A stretch of DNA of 64,000 nt from Chloroflexota bacterium (GTDB taxonomy: Bacteria; Chloroflexota; Limnocylindria; Limnocylindrales; CSP1-4): positions 1 to 64,000 of the forward strand of contig JAHBUZ010000021.1 of the NCBI GenBank assembly GCA_019637815.1, read 5' to 3'. Made by a program: the position numbers and the translations under genes. This document shows, in pieces, positions 51,116 through 60,268 of the stretch; positions within the stretch are counted from its first letter, which is position 1; the number at the start of each line of letters is the position of its first letter. The notes under the pieces were generated by a model, which ran no database searches, was not told the DNA's origin, and saw only the letters and a list, made by a program, of their open reading frames with translations.

Positions 51116-51979
51116 TCAGTGCTCGCCGAAGCCGTCCAGGGCGTCATCCAGGTCATGCGCGATCGGCGCCCCACTCGCGAACAGGCCGCCATGCGGGTGG
51201 CGTCGACCGACCAGGGCTCGGACCAGCTCGGCGCCGTCGGGCGTCGCGAACCGGACCATGGCCTCGCCATCCACGGTCCAATGGCCGAGGGTGACGATCT
51301 GGTGGGGAAGGGCAGGGCGCAGGTACTCGACGAGGTAGCGCACCGGCGGATGAGGTCCCGTCAGTGCACCGGTGCTGGCAGCGAGCGCCTCGTCCACCTG
51401 GTCGAGATACGTCGCGTTGTTCACGTGGCGCATCGGATCGAGGTCGCGGACGCCCACCTCCCAGGATCGCGCGACGGCGTCCGCGGGCTGCTCGGACAGG
51501 ATCACCCGACCGGGTGTGAAGGTCGGTGCGCCGTCCGCGAAGCGTTCCGCGATGCCCGCGGGGACACGCGCAGGCCGCCCGGCCGCATCGATGAGTACCC
51601 AGTCGATCGTCGCCGTGGCGACCGCGACCCCGCTCTCGGGCCTGTCGCCGCGCTCGGGTCGATCGCCGTCCTGGACGCGTTCGACCTCCGTCCGTCGGCG
51701 CGCCCAGACCCGGCGCCAGCCTGCGATGTGCGTCGTGAGCCGGATCGTCTCCCCGGAGTGGATGGGCACGTCCACCTGGAGGTCCACGAAACGGACGAGC
51801 CATGTGAGCCCGTGCTCCTGGTACCACGCGCGGTCGTAGCCAGTCGCGTCGCTGTGCTGCCAGGCGAGGTCCTGCATCGCCCGCAGCAGCGCCGATGGCC
51901 GAACGATGCCATCCGCGTCGCACTCGTCGAAGCGCACACGGTGGTCGAGCGAGTGGCGATGAGGGTCATCCACGGTCAT
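51116..51979 (-). CDS. Acyl-ACP thioesterase family protein (double hotdog)
   Basis: The protein has 287 residues from the ATG at 51979. Two hotdog halves can be seen. The first (residues ~8-145) holds RVRFDECDADGIVRPSALL and RLTTHIAGWRRVWARR. The second (~180-280) holds RDLDPMRHVNNATYLDQVDEAL. The pattern HVNNATY with the downstream acidic residue is the thioesterase signature of PF01643. Members hydrolyse acyl-ACP to release fatty acids, and here the chain length is unknown. Ninety-eight bp separate it from the sigma-factor gene stop. Confidence 0.9.
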   Translation of the reverse strand: MTVDDPHRHSLDHRVRFDECDADGIVRPSALLRAMQDLAWQHSDATGYDRAWYQEHGLTWLVRFVDLQVDVPIHSGETIRLTTHIAGWRRVWARRRTEVERVQDGDRPERGDRPESGVAVATATIDWVLIDAAGRPARVPAGIAERFADGAPTFTPGRVILSEQPADAVARSWEVGVRDLDPMRHVNNATYLDQVDEALAASTGALTGPHPPVRYLVEYLRPALPHQIVTLGHWTVDGEAMVRFATPDGAELVRALVGRRHPHGGLFASGAPIAHDLDDALDGFGEH

Positions 51980-52077
51980 CGAGTGTATCGACCGGCGAGC
52001 CGTCGCCCACGTCCGCCGGCGTCGCGTCGGACGTTCGCGGTCGCTGCGGTGCGCGACACCCTGCCGTCCCGGTCGGG

Positions 52078-52983
52078 TCAGGTCGTCCTGTGTGGCTGGA
52101 GACGAGCGAGCTTCTCGGGATCGCGGAGCACGTGGATCGCGGTGATCCGATCGCCATCCTGCCCACGTGTCACGTCGTACTGGAACAACGCCACGACGAC
52201 GCCCTCCTGGAGGATGGTGACCGCGGTGCGGCCGTTCGCGACGAGCGGCACAGCGGTGGAGCGAGCGCCCTCGAGCCGCATGAGCCCGGCCAGGAAGGTC
52301 GCCACGGCCGTGGCACCCACGACCGGCTTGCGTGCGGCCCATGCCTTGCCCCCGCCGTCCGAGACCAGGACCACATCCGGCGCCAGCACCTCCAGCAGTG
52401 CGTCGATCTCGCCGGACGCGGTCGCGCGCCCGAACCGCTCCACGGTCGCGGCGTGCTCGGCGGGCGTCACCTCACGGCGGGGTCGCTGGGCACGCACGCG
52501 CTCCCGGGCGCGATGCACCAGCTGGCGGGTCGCGGCCGGCGTGCGGTCGAGCGCCTGGGCGATCTCCGGGTAGTCGACATCGAAGACCTCGCGCAGCACG
52601 AAGGCCACGCGCTCCTCGGCTCCCAGGCTCTGGAGGACCACCAGCAGCGCCATCGAGACCTCATCGGCCATGATCGCGGCGTCCGATGGGTCATCGGGGG
52701 CATCGATACCGACCGCGGTCCGTGGCTCGGGAAGCCATGGCCCGACGTAGTCCTCGCGGCGGCGTTCCACGGTGCGGACCACGTTGAGAGCCAGCCGCGC
52801 CGCGATACGCGCGAGATACGCGCGCTCGTTCCGGATGTCGGTCGTCGCGGCAGCGGCGCTGAACCGGATCCAGGTCTCCTGCGCCACGTCCTCCGCATCC
52901 GCGACGGTACCCAGGATGTCGTAGGCGACCGAGAACACGAGGCCGCGGTGGCGGAGCCATGCGGCATCGGCGTCGACGGTCAT
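52078..52983 (-). CDS. ECF41 family sigma factor with C-terminal SnoaL-like domain
   Basis: The protein has 301 residues. Region sigma2 lies at about 11-75 (VADAEDVAQETWIRF), the linker motif WLPEP at 83-87 is specific to ECF41, and sigma4 lies at about 108-165. A SnoaL-like domain follows with the ECF41-conserved DGGGK (209-213) and a C-terminal DPEKLA (288-293, the NPDKL-type motif). The extension is known in this group to regulate the sigma factor in place of an anti-sigma factor. The ATG at 52983 is preferred to a GTG at 53043. It lies downstream of, and probably in one message with, the FAD oxidoreductase gene. Confidence 0.9.
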   Translation of the reverse strand: MTVDADAAWLRHRGLVFSVAYDILGTVADAEDVAQETWIRFSAAAATTDIRNERAYLARIAARLALNVVRTVERRREDYVGPWLPEPRTAVGIDAPDDPSDAAIMADEVSMALLVVLQSLGAEERVAFVLREVFDVDYPEIAQALDRTPAATRQLVHRARERVRAQRPRREVTPAEHAATVERFGRATASGEIDALLEVLAPDVVLVSDGGGKAWAARKPVVGATAVATFLAGLMRLEGARSTAVPLVANGRTAVTILQEGVVVALFQYDVTRGQDGDRITAIHVLRDPEKLARLQPHRTT

Positions 52984-53035
52984 GAGGGTGCCATCCTGGT
53001 CCCGATGACCGCCGGAGGCCGGTCGACCGGTCGGC

Positions 53036-54238
53036 TCATGCACCCGGACCCCTGGTCCAGGTCGTCGAGCCCGGGCGATCCGCCTCCTGCCGCAGCCAGC
53101 GGATGGTCGACCGGCACACTCGCTCCTTGGTCCAGGCGCCCAGCCGGCCCGAGACGACCAGGCGACGTGGCCGGTCGTCCGGGGTCACCGTCTGCACGAC
53201 GCCCCCGTTCCGGCCCAGGCTGATGCACTGGAGCAGGTATCCCGACGCGAACGGCTCGGGCGCGTGGCCGCGGATCGATCGGGCGACGGTGTCAGCGGCG
53301 TGCGCCCCCAGGGGCATCCCGATGGCGCAGGACATCCGCACGTATGCATACGCCGTATCGTCCACCACGAGCGCATCTCCTGCCGCGACGATGCGGTCGT
53401 GGCCCCGGACACGCAACGTCGGGTCGACCACGAGTCGCCCGGCCGCGTCCACCGGCAGGCCCTCGGGTCGCGCCAGGGGAGCGCCCTCGAAGCCGGTCAT
53501 CCAGACGACGAGGTCCGCGTCCAGTTCGCCTGCGATCCCGGCCGAGCGCGCCGGTCCGGCGTGACCACGCCCGCCTCGCTCGGCCGCCATCGCGCCCGTG
53601 ACCGGGACGCGTGCACCTTCCACGACCCGGACGCCGAGACCTCGGAGGCCGCTCCTGACCCGCCCCCGGGCACGTTCCGAGAGTCCCGGGCCGAGGGTCG
53701 CTGCATGGAGCGACACGGCGAGGCCACCCGCGCCGCCCAGCTCCGCCGCCGTCTCGATGGCGGTGAGCCCACCGCCGACGACCCCGATCCGGACCGGCGT
53801 CGAGTCGGTGGGTGATCGTCGGAGATCGGTGATCGCGTGGCGGAGCCGCGTCGCCTCCTCGAGCGTCGCGACCGTGTAGGTACCGGGCGGCCGAGGACCG
53901 GCCGTGCTGCCCGTCGCGATGACGAGCCAGTCCCAGGGCAAGGGCTCGGGGTCCGAGGCGCCATCCAGGGTCAGTGTCCGCCGCGCCGCATCGACCCCGT
54001 CGACGCGAGCCTCGATCCGGCGCACCACTGGCGCGAGCAGCGTCTCGAACGGGATCGTCGCGTCATCCAGCGTGCCCGCCGCCACCTGATGGAGCCGGAT
54101 GCGTTCAGTGAACCGGTCGTGCGCCTCCACGAGCGTCACCTCCGCGTCAGCGATGCCGCTCACGCGGTTCGCGGCCATCACGCCGGCGTAGCCGCCGCCC
54201 ACCACTACGACCCTGTGCGTCCTCGATCCGTTGCCCAT
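53036..54238 (-). CDS. FAD-dependent pyridine nucleotide-disulfide-family oxidoreductase
   Basis: The protein has 400 residues from the ATG at 54238. FAD loop VVVVGGGYAGVMAANRV is at the start, WLVIATGS is in the middle, and a second nucleotide loop GVVGGGLTAIETAAELGG follows. The C-terminal FAD contact is RIVAAGDALVV. It resembles type II NADH dehydrogenases and nitrite-reductase-like oxidases, with no CxxC redox pair. It is the kind of oxidoreductase target gene that accompanies ECF41 sigma factors. A GGAGG site lies just upstream of the ATG. Confidence 0.88.
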   Translation of the reverse strand: MGNGSRTHRVVVVGGGYAGVMAANRVSGIADAEVTLVEAHDRFTERIRLHQVAAGTLDDATIPFETLLAPVVRRIEARVDGVDAARRTLTLDGASDPEPLPWDWLVIATGSTAGPRPPGTYTVATLEEATRLRHAITDLRRSPTDSTPVRIGVVGGGLTAIETAAELGGAGGLAVSLHAATLGPGLSERARGRVRSGLRGLGVRVVEGARVPVTGAMAAERGGRGHAGPARSAGIAGELDADLVVWMTGFEGAPLARPEGLPVDAAGRLVVDPTLRVRGHDRIVAAGDALVVDDTAYAYVRMSCAIGMPLGAHAADTVARSIRGHAPEPFASGYLLQCISLGRNGGVVQTVTPDDRPRRLVVSGRLGAWTKERVCRSTIRWLRQEADRPGSTTWTRGPGA

Positions 54239-54290
54239 GGCCTCCGTGCCTCGTTCGGTCCGTCCGCCGCGCGGCGGGCTCCGGCCACGA

Positions 54291-54317
54291 GACACCGCGA
54301 CCGTGCGTCCTGTGACA
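54291..54317 (-). promoter_or_regulatory. Candidate ECF41-type promoter
   Basis: On the minus strand TGTCACA (54317-54311) is followed after exactly 16 nt by TGTC (54294-54291). ECF41 promoters are known as TGTCACA-N16-CGTC, so one base of the -10 element differs. The transcript would start about 45 nt before the oxidoreductase ATG and continue into the sigma-factor gene. Confidence 0.65.
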
Positions 54318-54370
54318 GGCCAGCCGTCATCGAGCCCCACATCCTCGGTGCGGGGTGCGGGCCACCGCGT

Positions 54371-54399
54371 TTGACGACTACATACCGAGTATGCATACT
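54371..54399 (+). promoter_or_regulatory. PadR operon promoter overlapped by palindromic operator
   Basis: TTGACG (54371-54376) and CATACT (54394-54399) are 17 bp apart. The spacer and -10 box are covered by two nested palindromes: CATAC-CGA-GTATG (54381-54393) and the perfect 12-mer AGTATGCATACT (54388-54399). This suggests a repressor site, probably for the PadR protein encoded 62 bp downstream. Confidence 0.6.
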
Positions 54400-54460
54400 G
54401 CGTGACTAGTACGGGCGCCGGCCTCCGGTCGGGGCCGTGGATTGATGAGGACTCCCGCTG

Positions 54461-55033
54461 ATGGCGATGAAGTACGGACTGCTGACACTCCTGGCAGATG
54501 CACCCACGCACGGGTATGAGCTGAAGACGGGCCTGGAGCGCGCCACGGGCGGCTCGTGGTCGATCAACGTGGGCCAGGTCTACTCGACGCTCGCGCGCCT
54601 GGAGCGGGACGGCCTGGTCGCGGCCACCACGGAGGCCACGGACGGCGCCACGGAACGTCGTGACTACCGCATCACCGACATCGGTCGCGCCGAGCTCGAG
54701 CGCTGGTTCGAGCAGCCGTACGTCCCGGACACGGCGCCGCGCGATGAGCTGACCGCGAAGGTGCTGCTCGCGGTCGCCGCGCCGGACGTGGATGTGCGCG
54801 ATCTCCTCCAGCGGCAACGGACCGCGACCATCGCCGTGCTCCAGGCCTACACGCGTCGCAAGGCGTCCGCGGATCCCGATGACCTGTCGATGCTGCTGAT
54901 GCTCGACGCACTCATCTTCCGGGCGGAAGCGGAGGTCCGCTGGCTGGACGCCTGTGATGCCCGTATCGCCCGCCGTGCGGCCACGAGCTACCCGGATGCC
55001 GCGGATGTCGCGCGCGGCCGGAGCCTTCGGTGA
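54461..55033 (+). CDS. PadR family transcriptional regulator
   Basis: This is a 190-residue dimeric winged-helix repressor. Residues 1-80 form the DNA-binding domain (MKYGLLTLLADAPTHGYELKTGLER, then the QVYSTLARLERDGLV recognition part and DYRITDIGRAEL). The C-terminal helices form the dimer and ligand part. It overlaps the lipoprotein gene by 4 bp, so it belongs to the operon PadR-lipoprotein-ABC exporter. Such sets are typically drug- or peptide-induced efflux modules. Confidence 0.93.
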   Translation: MAMKYGLLTLLADAPTHGYELKTGLERATGGSWSINVGQVYSTLARLERDGLVAATTEATDGATERRDYRITDIGRAELERWFEQPYVPDTAPRDELTAKVLLAVAAPDVDVRDLLQRQRTATIAVLQAYTRRKASADPDDLSMLLMLDALIFRAEAEVRWLDACDARIARRAATSYPDAADVARGRSLR

Positions 55034-55644
55034 CCACCACGCCGATCACGCCGTCGACCACCACGCCGACCACGCCGCCGACGACCACGGTGACGATACG
55101 GCCCAACACCACGCCCGCAAGGACGCCACGACGAAGGTCGACGCTCCCTGCGACGGTGCTCGCCACGCTTGCAGCGATCGCGCTCACGGGATGCGCCATC
55201 GGCGGCCGGGCCGGTCACACCGCACGCGCCACGCCCGAAGCGCGGTTCCTGGACATCGCCGGCAAGCAGGCGGAATACGCCACGACCGTGACCCACTTCC
55301 CATACGAGCTGCCGGACGGCATCGCCTTCCCGGCGCGGGTCCAGCACCCGGCGGAGCGCGTGATGTTCCAGGAGGGCGCGGGCCTCGTCGAGGCGTTCCA
55401 GTTCTGGGAGTGCGCCTGGATGGACCAGGCGATCAGCGCGCAGCCGGCCGGCCAGCCCGCGGTCGATGTCGCCCTGGCGTGGCTCGAGCTGGGCACCGCG
55501 TCCGAATACCGCACCCGGTACATGGACGACCCAGCCGACATCTGGGGGCGACAGGTCCTCGCCCCGGCGAAGCAGGGTGACCTGCGCGTCCTCGAGGAGT
55601 TCTTCGACGGCTGCACTTCGTACCGCGCGGCGACGGGCCGATGA
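55030..55644 (+). CDS. Small lipoprotein of the exporter operon, unknown
   Basis: The protein has 204 residues from a GTG overlapping the PadR stop. A Thr/Pro-rich cytoplasmic N-terminus with about 38 residues (repeated TTTPTTP-like units and RTPRRR) precedes a hydrophobic helix and lipobox ALTGC, with C55 as the lipid anchor. The extracytoplasmic part has two Trp-containing motifs (QFWECAWMDQ and DDPADIWGRQ). The long N-terminal extension before the signal helix is unusual. It has no recognised fold. It sits beside an ABC exporter and may act as its outer partner. Confidence 0.7.
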   Translation: MTTTPITPSTTTPTTPPTTTVTIRPNTTPARTPRRRSTLPATVLATLAAIALTGCAIGGRAGHTARATPEARFLDIAGKQAEYATTVTHFPYELPDGIAFPARVQHPAERVMFQEGAGLVEAFQFWECAWMDQAISAQPAGQPAVDVALAWLELGTASEYRTRYMDDPADIWGRQVLAPAKQGDLRVLEEFFDGCTSYRAATGR

Positions 55645-56483
55645 GCGCACCCGAACGCACCCAGGGAGAGCACATGCACGGCACATCGGAGGGCGCGCCC
55701 GTCGCGCTCCCACCCACGGCGTCGTCGGCCCCGCCGCCGATCCAGCTCCAGAGCGTGAGCCGCGTCCATGGCTCGGGTCACACGCAGGTGACCGCGCTCC
55801 ATCCCACCGACCTCGCCGTCCGCGCCGGGGAGCTGGTCGCCGTCATGGGGCCCTCGGGGTCGGGCAAGTCGACCCTCCTGTCGATGGTCGGCGGGCTCGA
55901 TCGACCGACCACGGGCCGGGTCCTGGTCGAGGGCACCGACCTCGCCGCCCTGGATGCGAAGGATCTCGCAGCGCTCCGCAGACGGACGGTCGGCTATGTG
56001 TTCCAGGATCTCAACCTGCTCGCGGGACTCACCGCCGCGGAGAACGTGTCGCTGCCGCTCGAGCTCGACGGGACCTCGCCCGGTGAAGCCCGTCGGCTGG
56101 CGATCGAGGCGCTGGAACGGGTCGACCTGCGAGCCCTCGCGGACCGGTTCCCGGATGACCTCTCGGGCGGGGAGCAGCAGCGGGTGGCCATCGCGCGGGC
56201 CATCGTGGGCAGTCGACGCGTGCTCCTCGCGGACGAGCCCACCGGTGCCCTCGACTCCATCAATGGCGAAGGGGTGATGCGCCTCCTGCGACGCCATTGC
56301 GACCAGGGCGGCGCCGGCCTGCTGGTGACCCATGACGCCGCGCATGCCGCATGGGCGGATCGGGTGGTGTTCCTGCGGGACGGCCGGATCATCGACCAGT
56401 CGGTGCCCGCCTCGCGGCCGGACATGCCGGCCCCGGCCCTGGTGCCGGCACTCCCACCGACCTCCACGGGCATCGGCGCCTGA
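55641..56483 (+). CDS. ABC exporter ATPase, MacB/LolD type
   Basis: This 280-residue ATPase has Walker A GPSGSGKS at 70-77, Q-loop VFQDLNLLAGLTAAENV, signature LSGGEQQRVAIARAIV, Walker B VLLADEPTGALDS and H-loop LVTHD. A Pro/Ala linker of ~35 residues precedes the fold and a Pro-rich tail follows. It pairs with the large permease gene whose ATG overlaps its stop by one base. Confidence 0.94.
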   Translation: MSAPERTQGEHMHGTSEGAPVALPPTASSAPPPIQLQSVSRVHGSGHTQVTALHPTDLAVRAGELVAVMGPSGSGKSTLLSMVGGLDRPTTGRVLVEGTDLAALDAKDLAALRRRTVGYVFQDLNLLAGLTAAENVSLPLELDGTSPGEARRLAIEALERVDLRALADRFPDDLSGGEQQRVAIARAIVGSRRVLLADEPTGALDSINGEGVMRLLRRHCDQGGAGLLVTHDAAHAAWADRVVFLRDGRIIDQSVPASRPDMPAPALVPALPPTSTGIGA

Positions 56484-58993
56484 TGGCAGCCAGCACCGCG
56501 CTCCTGCGGATCGCCCGACGCTCCCTGGCCCGCGATCGATGGCGTACCGCGCTCATCGCGGTGCTCATCGGTCTGCCGGTCATGGGCATCACCACTGCGG
56601 CGCTCCTCCTGGAGACGGCGCTGCCGACACCCAACGAGCGCGCGACCGCACGCATGGGGGTCGCCGACCTGCGCCTGACCCCGCTGGGCGCGAACCGCCG
56701 CGCCGAGGTCCTCTCGGTGGTGCCCGAGGGCAGCCGCATCGAGCCCATTTGGCGGAGCGGCGATCGCGTGGTCATCGGCGGTGTCCGCCAAGGCATCCAG
56801 GACTGGTCGATGGACCCGAACGGCCTGGCGACCGGCATGGTCGAGCTGCTCGCGGGCTCGCTCCCGATGTCCGTCGATGAGGTCGCCATCAGTGACCGGC
56901 TCGCGACCCGTGCCCAGCTCGCGGTCGGTGACCGCCTGGACCTGGAGGCTGGTGGGACGTTCCGGATCACGGGCATCGTGGAAGACCCCCGCGACCTGTC
57001 GCGGCTGCTCGCCGTGCACCCAGTGGCACGCGCGGAGGCCGCCGACCTGGTCCCTGACTGGCTGGTGGATCTGCCGCCGGGCAGCGACCCGGACGCCGTG
57101 GTCGAGACCATCCGCACGACCTTCGATCCGGTCCTCGCAGGCTATGACCAGCCCATGTTCCAGGCGGTCACCCGCGCGGATGCGAGGGAGGCGTCCGCCA
57201 ACTTCACGGTGCTCATCGTGATGCTGGGTGCGATGGCGCTCGTGGAATCGGCGCTCGTGGCAGCCGCCGCGTTCGCCGTGGGCATCCGGCGGCGTCAACG
57301 GGAGCTGGGGCTGCTCGGCGCGGTCGGGGCCACCCCGCGACAGCTGGCGGGGTCGGTGATGGCCGAGGGATTGGTCGCGGGGATCGTCTCGGTCGTCGCG
57401 GGCATCGGCCTCGGGCTGCTGGTCGCGTGGCTCGTGACGCTCCGACTCGATGACCTCGTTGGCGCGCGCACGGGCCCGTTGGAGCTCGATCCGGTCGTGC
57501 TGGGCGTGGCTGCGGTCGTGGGTCTCGTGGCGTCGATCATCGCGGCGGGCGTGCCCGCCTGGGGCGCGGCCCGCCTGCCGACCCTCGTGGCGCTCTCCGG
57601 CCGACGCCCGCCCTCGACCCCGGCGCGCCGACTGCTGCTCCTGGGTCTCGGCCTGGTCGCGCTCGCGTTCGCCTGCACGGCGGTCGCCCCGCTCCTGGGC
57701 CGCAACAACGATGTCGTGCCGCTGGCGCTGCTCGTGGTCGGTGCCGTCACCGGCGTGCTGGGCTTCGGGGCATGCAGCCCGTGGCTCCTGGAGCGGCTGG
57801 AGGGGATCGCGCGCCGCCTGCCGCTCTCGCCACGCGTGGCACTGCGCGACACGGCACGTGCCCGGACCCGCAACGGACCCATCGTCACCGCGGTGCTCGC
57901 GAGCGTGGCGGCGACCATCGCGCTCGCCGCGGTCCTGGCCAGCCAGGAAGCGCAGCGGATCGAATGGTGGCGACCGGAGGTGGCGTCCGATTCGATGATG
58001 ATCCGAGGCCGGACGCCGGAGACCGCAGCGGCCCGCGTCGCCCAGGAGATGGGCGCGGTGGGATGGGGGCCCGACCGGTGGGCGGAGGCCACCGATGGCA
58101 CTTCGTCCTACCAGCTCCTGATGCCCCTGCGCGACCCGGACCCATCGGAGGATCGCATCGAGAACGGTCTCGGGATCCGTGTCGGTGACGAAGGGCTGCT
58201 GCTGGCGTATCACGGCGACTCGGCGCTCGATGCCTTCCGTGCCGGCATGCCGGTGGTGCTGGAGTCGCCCCGGGACGCGGAGAGCGGCTGGGCCCTGACG
58301 GGGAACGTGGCCCGTCTGACGAGGGTCGAGTACGACGAGCAGACGGGCCAGAGCCGCCGGACCGACCTCGGCTCGATGGAGGTCGCGCGGGTCGCCGCCC
58401 GGGGTGGCACCGACCTGTCGACGGTCGCCATCATGCCGACCGACATCGCGGTGGCCCACGGCCTGGACATCGACCAGGGTCGGGGCCAGGTCCAGTCCAT
58501 CGTCCGGCTCGACCACGACCTGACCCAGGCGGACCTCGACCGCGCGGGTGCCATCGCGATGGCCGTCGACGCCGACGCGTATCTCAGCGGCCCGCTGCCG
58601 CCGCCCGACCCGATGCTCGGCTTCCGGCTCGTGATGCTGGTCGCCGCCATCGTGGCGGCGCTGACGGTGACCGCTATCGCGGTGGCCCTCGGCGAGGTGG
58701 AGGCACGCAGCGACCTGCGGACGCTCGTCGCGCTCGGGGCACCCGGTGGTGTGCGGCGTCGCATCACCGCGTCCCGGGGCATGGTCATCGCGGCGCTGGC
58801 GGGCCTCCTCGCGGTGCCGGCCGGCCTGCTGCCGGTCTGGGGTGCCCTGGGGCCGCTCGGCTGGCCCATCGTGGTGCCCATCCCCGAGGTGATCGGTGCG
58901 CTCCTGGTGCTGCCGCTCGCGGCGGTGGCCGGCGGCTGGCTGCTGGGTCGGCCGCTGCCGGAGTGGGCGGCCCGCCGTGACGTCGGAGCCTGA
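56483..58993 (+). CDS. Large FtsX-domain ABC exporter permease
   Basis: This 836-residue permease of the MacB/FtsX type has two FtsX-like repeats. One membrane helix is near the N-terminus (ALIAVLIGLPVMGITTAALLL). A large extracytoplasmic domain lies at residues ~45-240. The first set of three membrane segments has RQRELGLLGAVGATPRQLA. A second extracytoplasmic domain and a second helix set with EARSDLRTLVALGAPGGVRRRI follow. It is likely a mechanotransmitting exporter of peptides or lipids, energised by 55641-56483. The repressor and lipoprotein genes are upstream in the same operon. Confidence 0.9.
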   Translation: MAASTALLRIARRSLARDRWRTALIAVLIGLPVMGITTAALLLETALPTPNERATARMGVADLRLTPLGANRRAEVLSVVPEGSRIEPIWRSGDRVVIGGVRQGIQDWSMDPNGLATGMVELLAGSLPMSVDEVAISDRLATRAQLAVGDRLDLEAGGTFRITGIVEDPRDLSRLLAVHPVARAEAADLVPDWLVDLPPGSDPDAVVETIRTTFDPVLAGYDQPMFQAVTRADAREASANFTVLIVMLGAMALVESALVAAAAFAVGIRRRQRELGLLGAVGATPRQLAGSVMAEGLVAGIVSVVAGIGLGLLVAWLVTLRLDDLVGARTGPLELDPVVLGVAAVVGLVASIIAAGVPAWGAARLPTLVALSGRRPPSTPARRLLLLGLGLVALAFACTAVAPLLGRNNDVVPLALLVVGAVTGVLGFGACSPWLLERLEGIARRLPLSPRVALRDTARARTRNGPIVTAVLASVAATIALAAVLASQEAQRIEWWRPEVASDSMMIRGRTPETAAARVAQEMGAVGWGPDRWAEATDGTSSYQLLMPLRDPDPSEDRIENGLGIRVGDEGLLLAYHGDSALDAFRAGMPVVLESPRDAESGWALTGNVARLTRVEYDEQTGQSRRTDLGSMEVARVAARGGTDLSTVAIMPTDIAVAHGLDIDQGRGQVQSIVRLDHDLTQADLDRAGAIAMAVDADAYLSGPLPPPDPMLGFRLVMLVAAIVAALTVTAIAVALGEVEARSDLRTLVALGAPGGVRRRITASRGMVIAALAGLLAVPAGLLPVWGALGPLGWPIVVPIPEVIGALLVLPLAAVAGGWLLGRPLPEWAARRDVGA

Positions 58994-59048
58994 GCAAGGT
59001 CCGATGCTGGGGGTCGCGCACTGGCGGGTCCCGTGCGACGATGTGGGC

Positions 59049-60092
59049 ATGCCCACCGTCCGTCTCGTCCGTCCCCTCGTCGTCCTCGCCGCGATGCTGG
59101 CGTTCCCGGCGCCTGCATCGGCGTCAGGGCCGAGTGCCATGCCGGACGCCAGCACGGCCCCGTCGCCCGCAGCTCCCGATGCCGCCTTCACGGTCCGCGC
59201 GATGCACCGCTGCACCGAGACGATGAACGCCCACGCGACGCTCGCGAGCGACCCCTCGGTGATCGACGTCTTCCTCGAGGTCATCACCCGGCAGCGGGAC
59301 GACCTCGACCCACCCACGACGGACGAGCTCGCGGCTTGGGCGTCCACCCATCGCACGGAGATCGACCGGCTGTCGGCGATCCGCGACGCGCTGGCATCCC
59401 TCTCCGCCGACGACCCTGGCCAGCAGGCCGCCTGGGATGTCGTCGTGGGCGTGTCGGACGATCGGATCGTGGAGCTCGAGCGGCGCACCCAGGCGCTCCT
59501 CCTCGGCGACTGGGCGATCATCGTGGCGACCTTCCGGCAGGTCGGCTCCCCATCGGACACCCCGTTCGAGGCATCGCTCGAGGCGTTGGGCCTGGCACGC
59601 ACGGACTGCCAGTTCGCCTACGCACCATCACTCGCCCCGGATGCGGCGACGGCCGCGTTCATCGCCCGGGCCGCGGCGGCCTGCACGACCATCGCGGCAC
59701 GCCGCAGCTCCAGTGACTTCGACGCGGCGTCCAGGGTCGCGCTGCACGCCCTCGCGACGTTCCTCCAGGACGGAGCGGCGGCACTCATGACGGACCCGCC
59801 GGACGGGCTGGATGCGGCGCACGCGGCACTCATCGCGGAGTGGCATGCGACCGCACGCGACCTCGGCGCGGTGGATGCGACCGGCGCACCCGACGATGCC
59901 GCCTGGGCGGACGCCATCACCTACGGATCAGCACGTGCCGCCATCCTCGAGGCGCGCCAGGCCGCGCTCGTGGGCGGTGATCCCGAGGCCGTCGAGGCCG
60001 CCTTCTCGCGGCGAGCCGGTGGGCAGCTCGTGGGCCTCGACTGGTTCGCGCTGGGTCTCGATCAGCGGAGCTGTGCAGCCGTCCAGGCATAG
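59049..60092 (+). CDS. Secreted protein of unknown function
   Basis: The protein has 347 residues. A signal peptide (VRLVRPLVVLAAMLAFPAPASA) cleaves near residue 25. The rest is predicted helical and Ala-rich, with a few Cys (MHRCTETMN, RTDCQF, AAACTTIA, QRSCAAV) that could pair. No domain is recognised. The ATG at 59049 is chosen because the signal helix starts right after it. It stands between the exporter operon and the large toxin-like gene. Confidence 0.7.
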   Translation: MPTVRLVRPLVVLAAMLAFPAPASASGPSAMPDASTAPSPAAPDAAFTVRAMHRCTETMNAHATLASDPSVIDVFLEVITRQRDDLDPPTTDELAAWASTHRTEIDRLSAIRDALASLSADDPGQQAAWDVVVGVSDDRIVELERRTQALLLGDWAIIVATFRQVGSPSDTPFEASLEALGLARTDCQFAYAPSLAPDAATAAFIARAAAACTTIAARRSSSDFDAASRVALHALATFLQDGAAALMTDPPDGLDAAHAALIAEWHATARDLGAVDATGAPDDAAWADAITYGSARAAILEARQAALVGGDPEAVEAAFSRRAGGQLVGLDWFALGLDQRSCAAVQA

Positions 60093-60268
60093 CCCCGGTC
60101 CGAGCGCACGCCGGTCGATCCGCGGGCTTCGCTCCACCGAGTCACTCCGCAGACTGCCCCTTCGGGCGATCGGGACTGCCCGGATGACCGCGTCCGGGAG
60201 GCTGGCATGACCAGCCCACCGGCAGCACGATCGTGGACGATGCCCAGCCATCGTCGCCTGCCTGCCTG

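Noticed and set aside
55994..59602. Long antisense open frames (for example this 1202-codon one, and 60062-63427, 23339-26458, 36367-38880)
   Set aside because: They run opposite to well-recognised genes, encode Arg/Gly/His-rich sequences without known domains and arise from the very high GC third positions of the sense genes.
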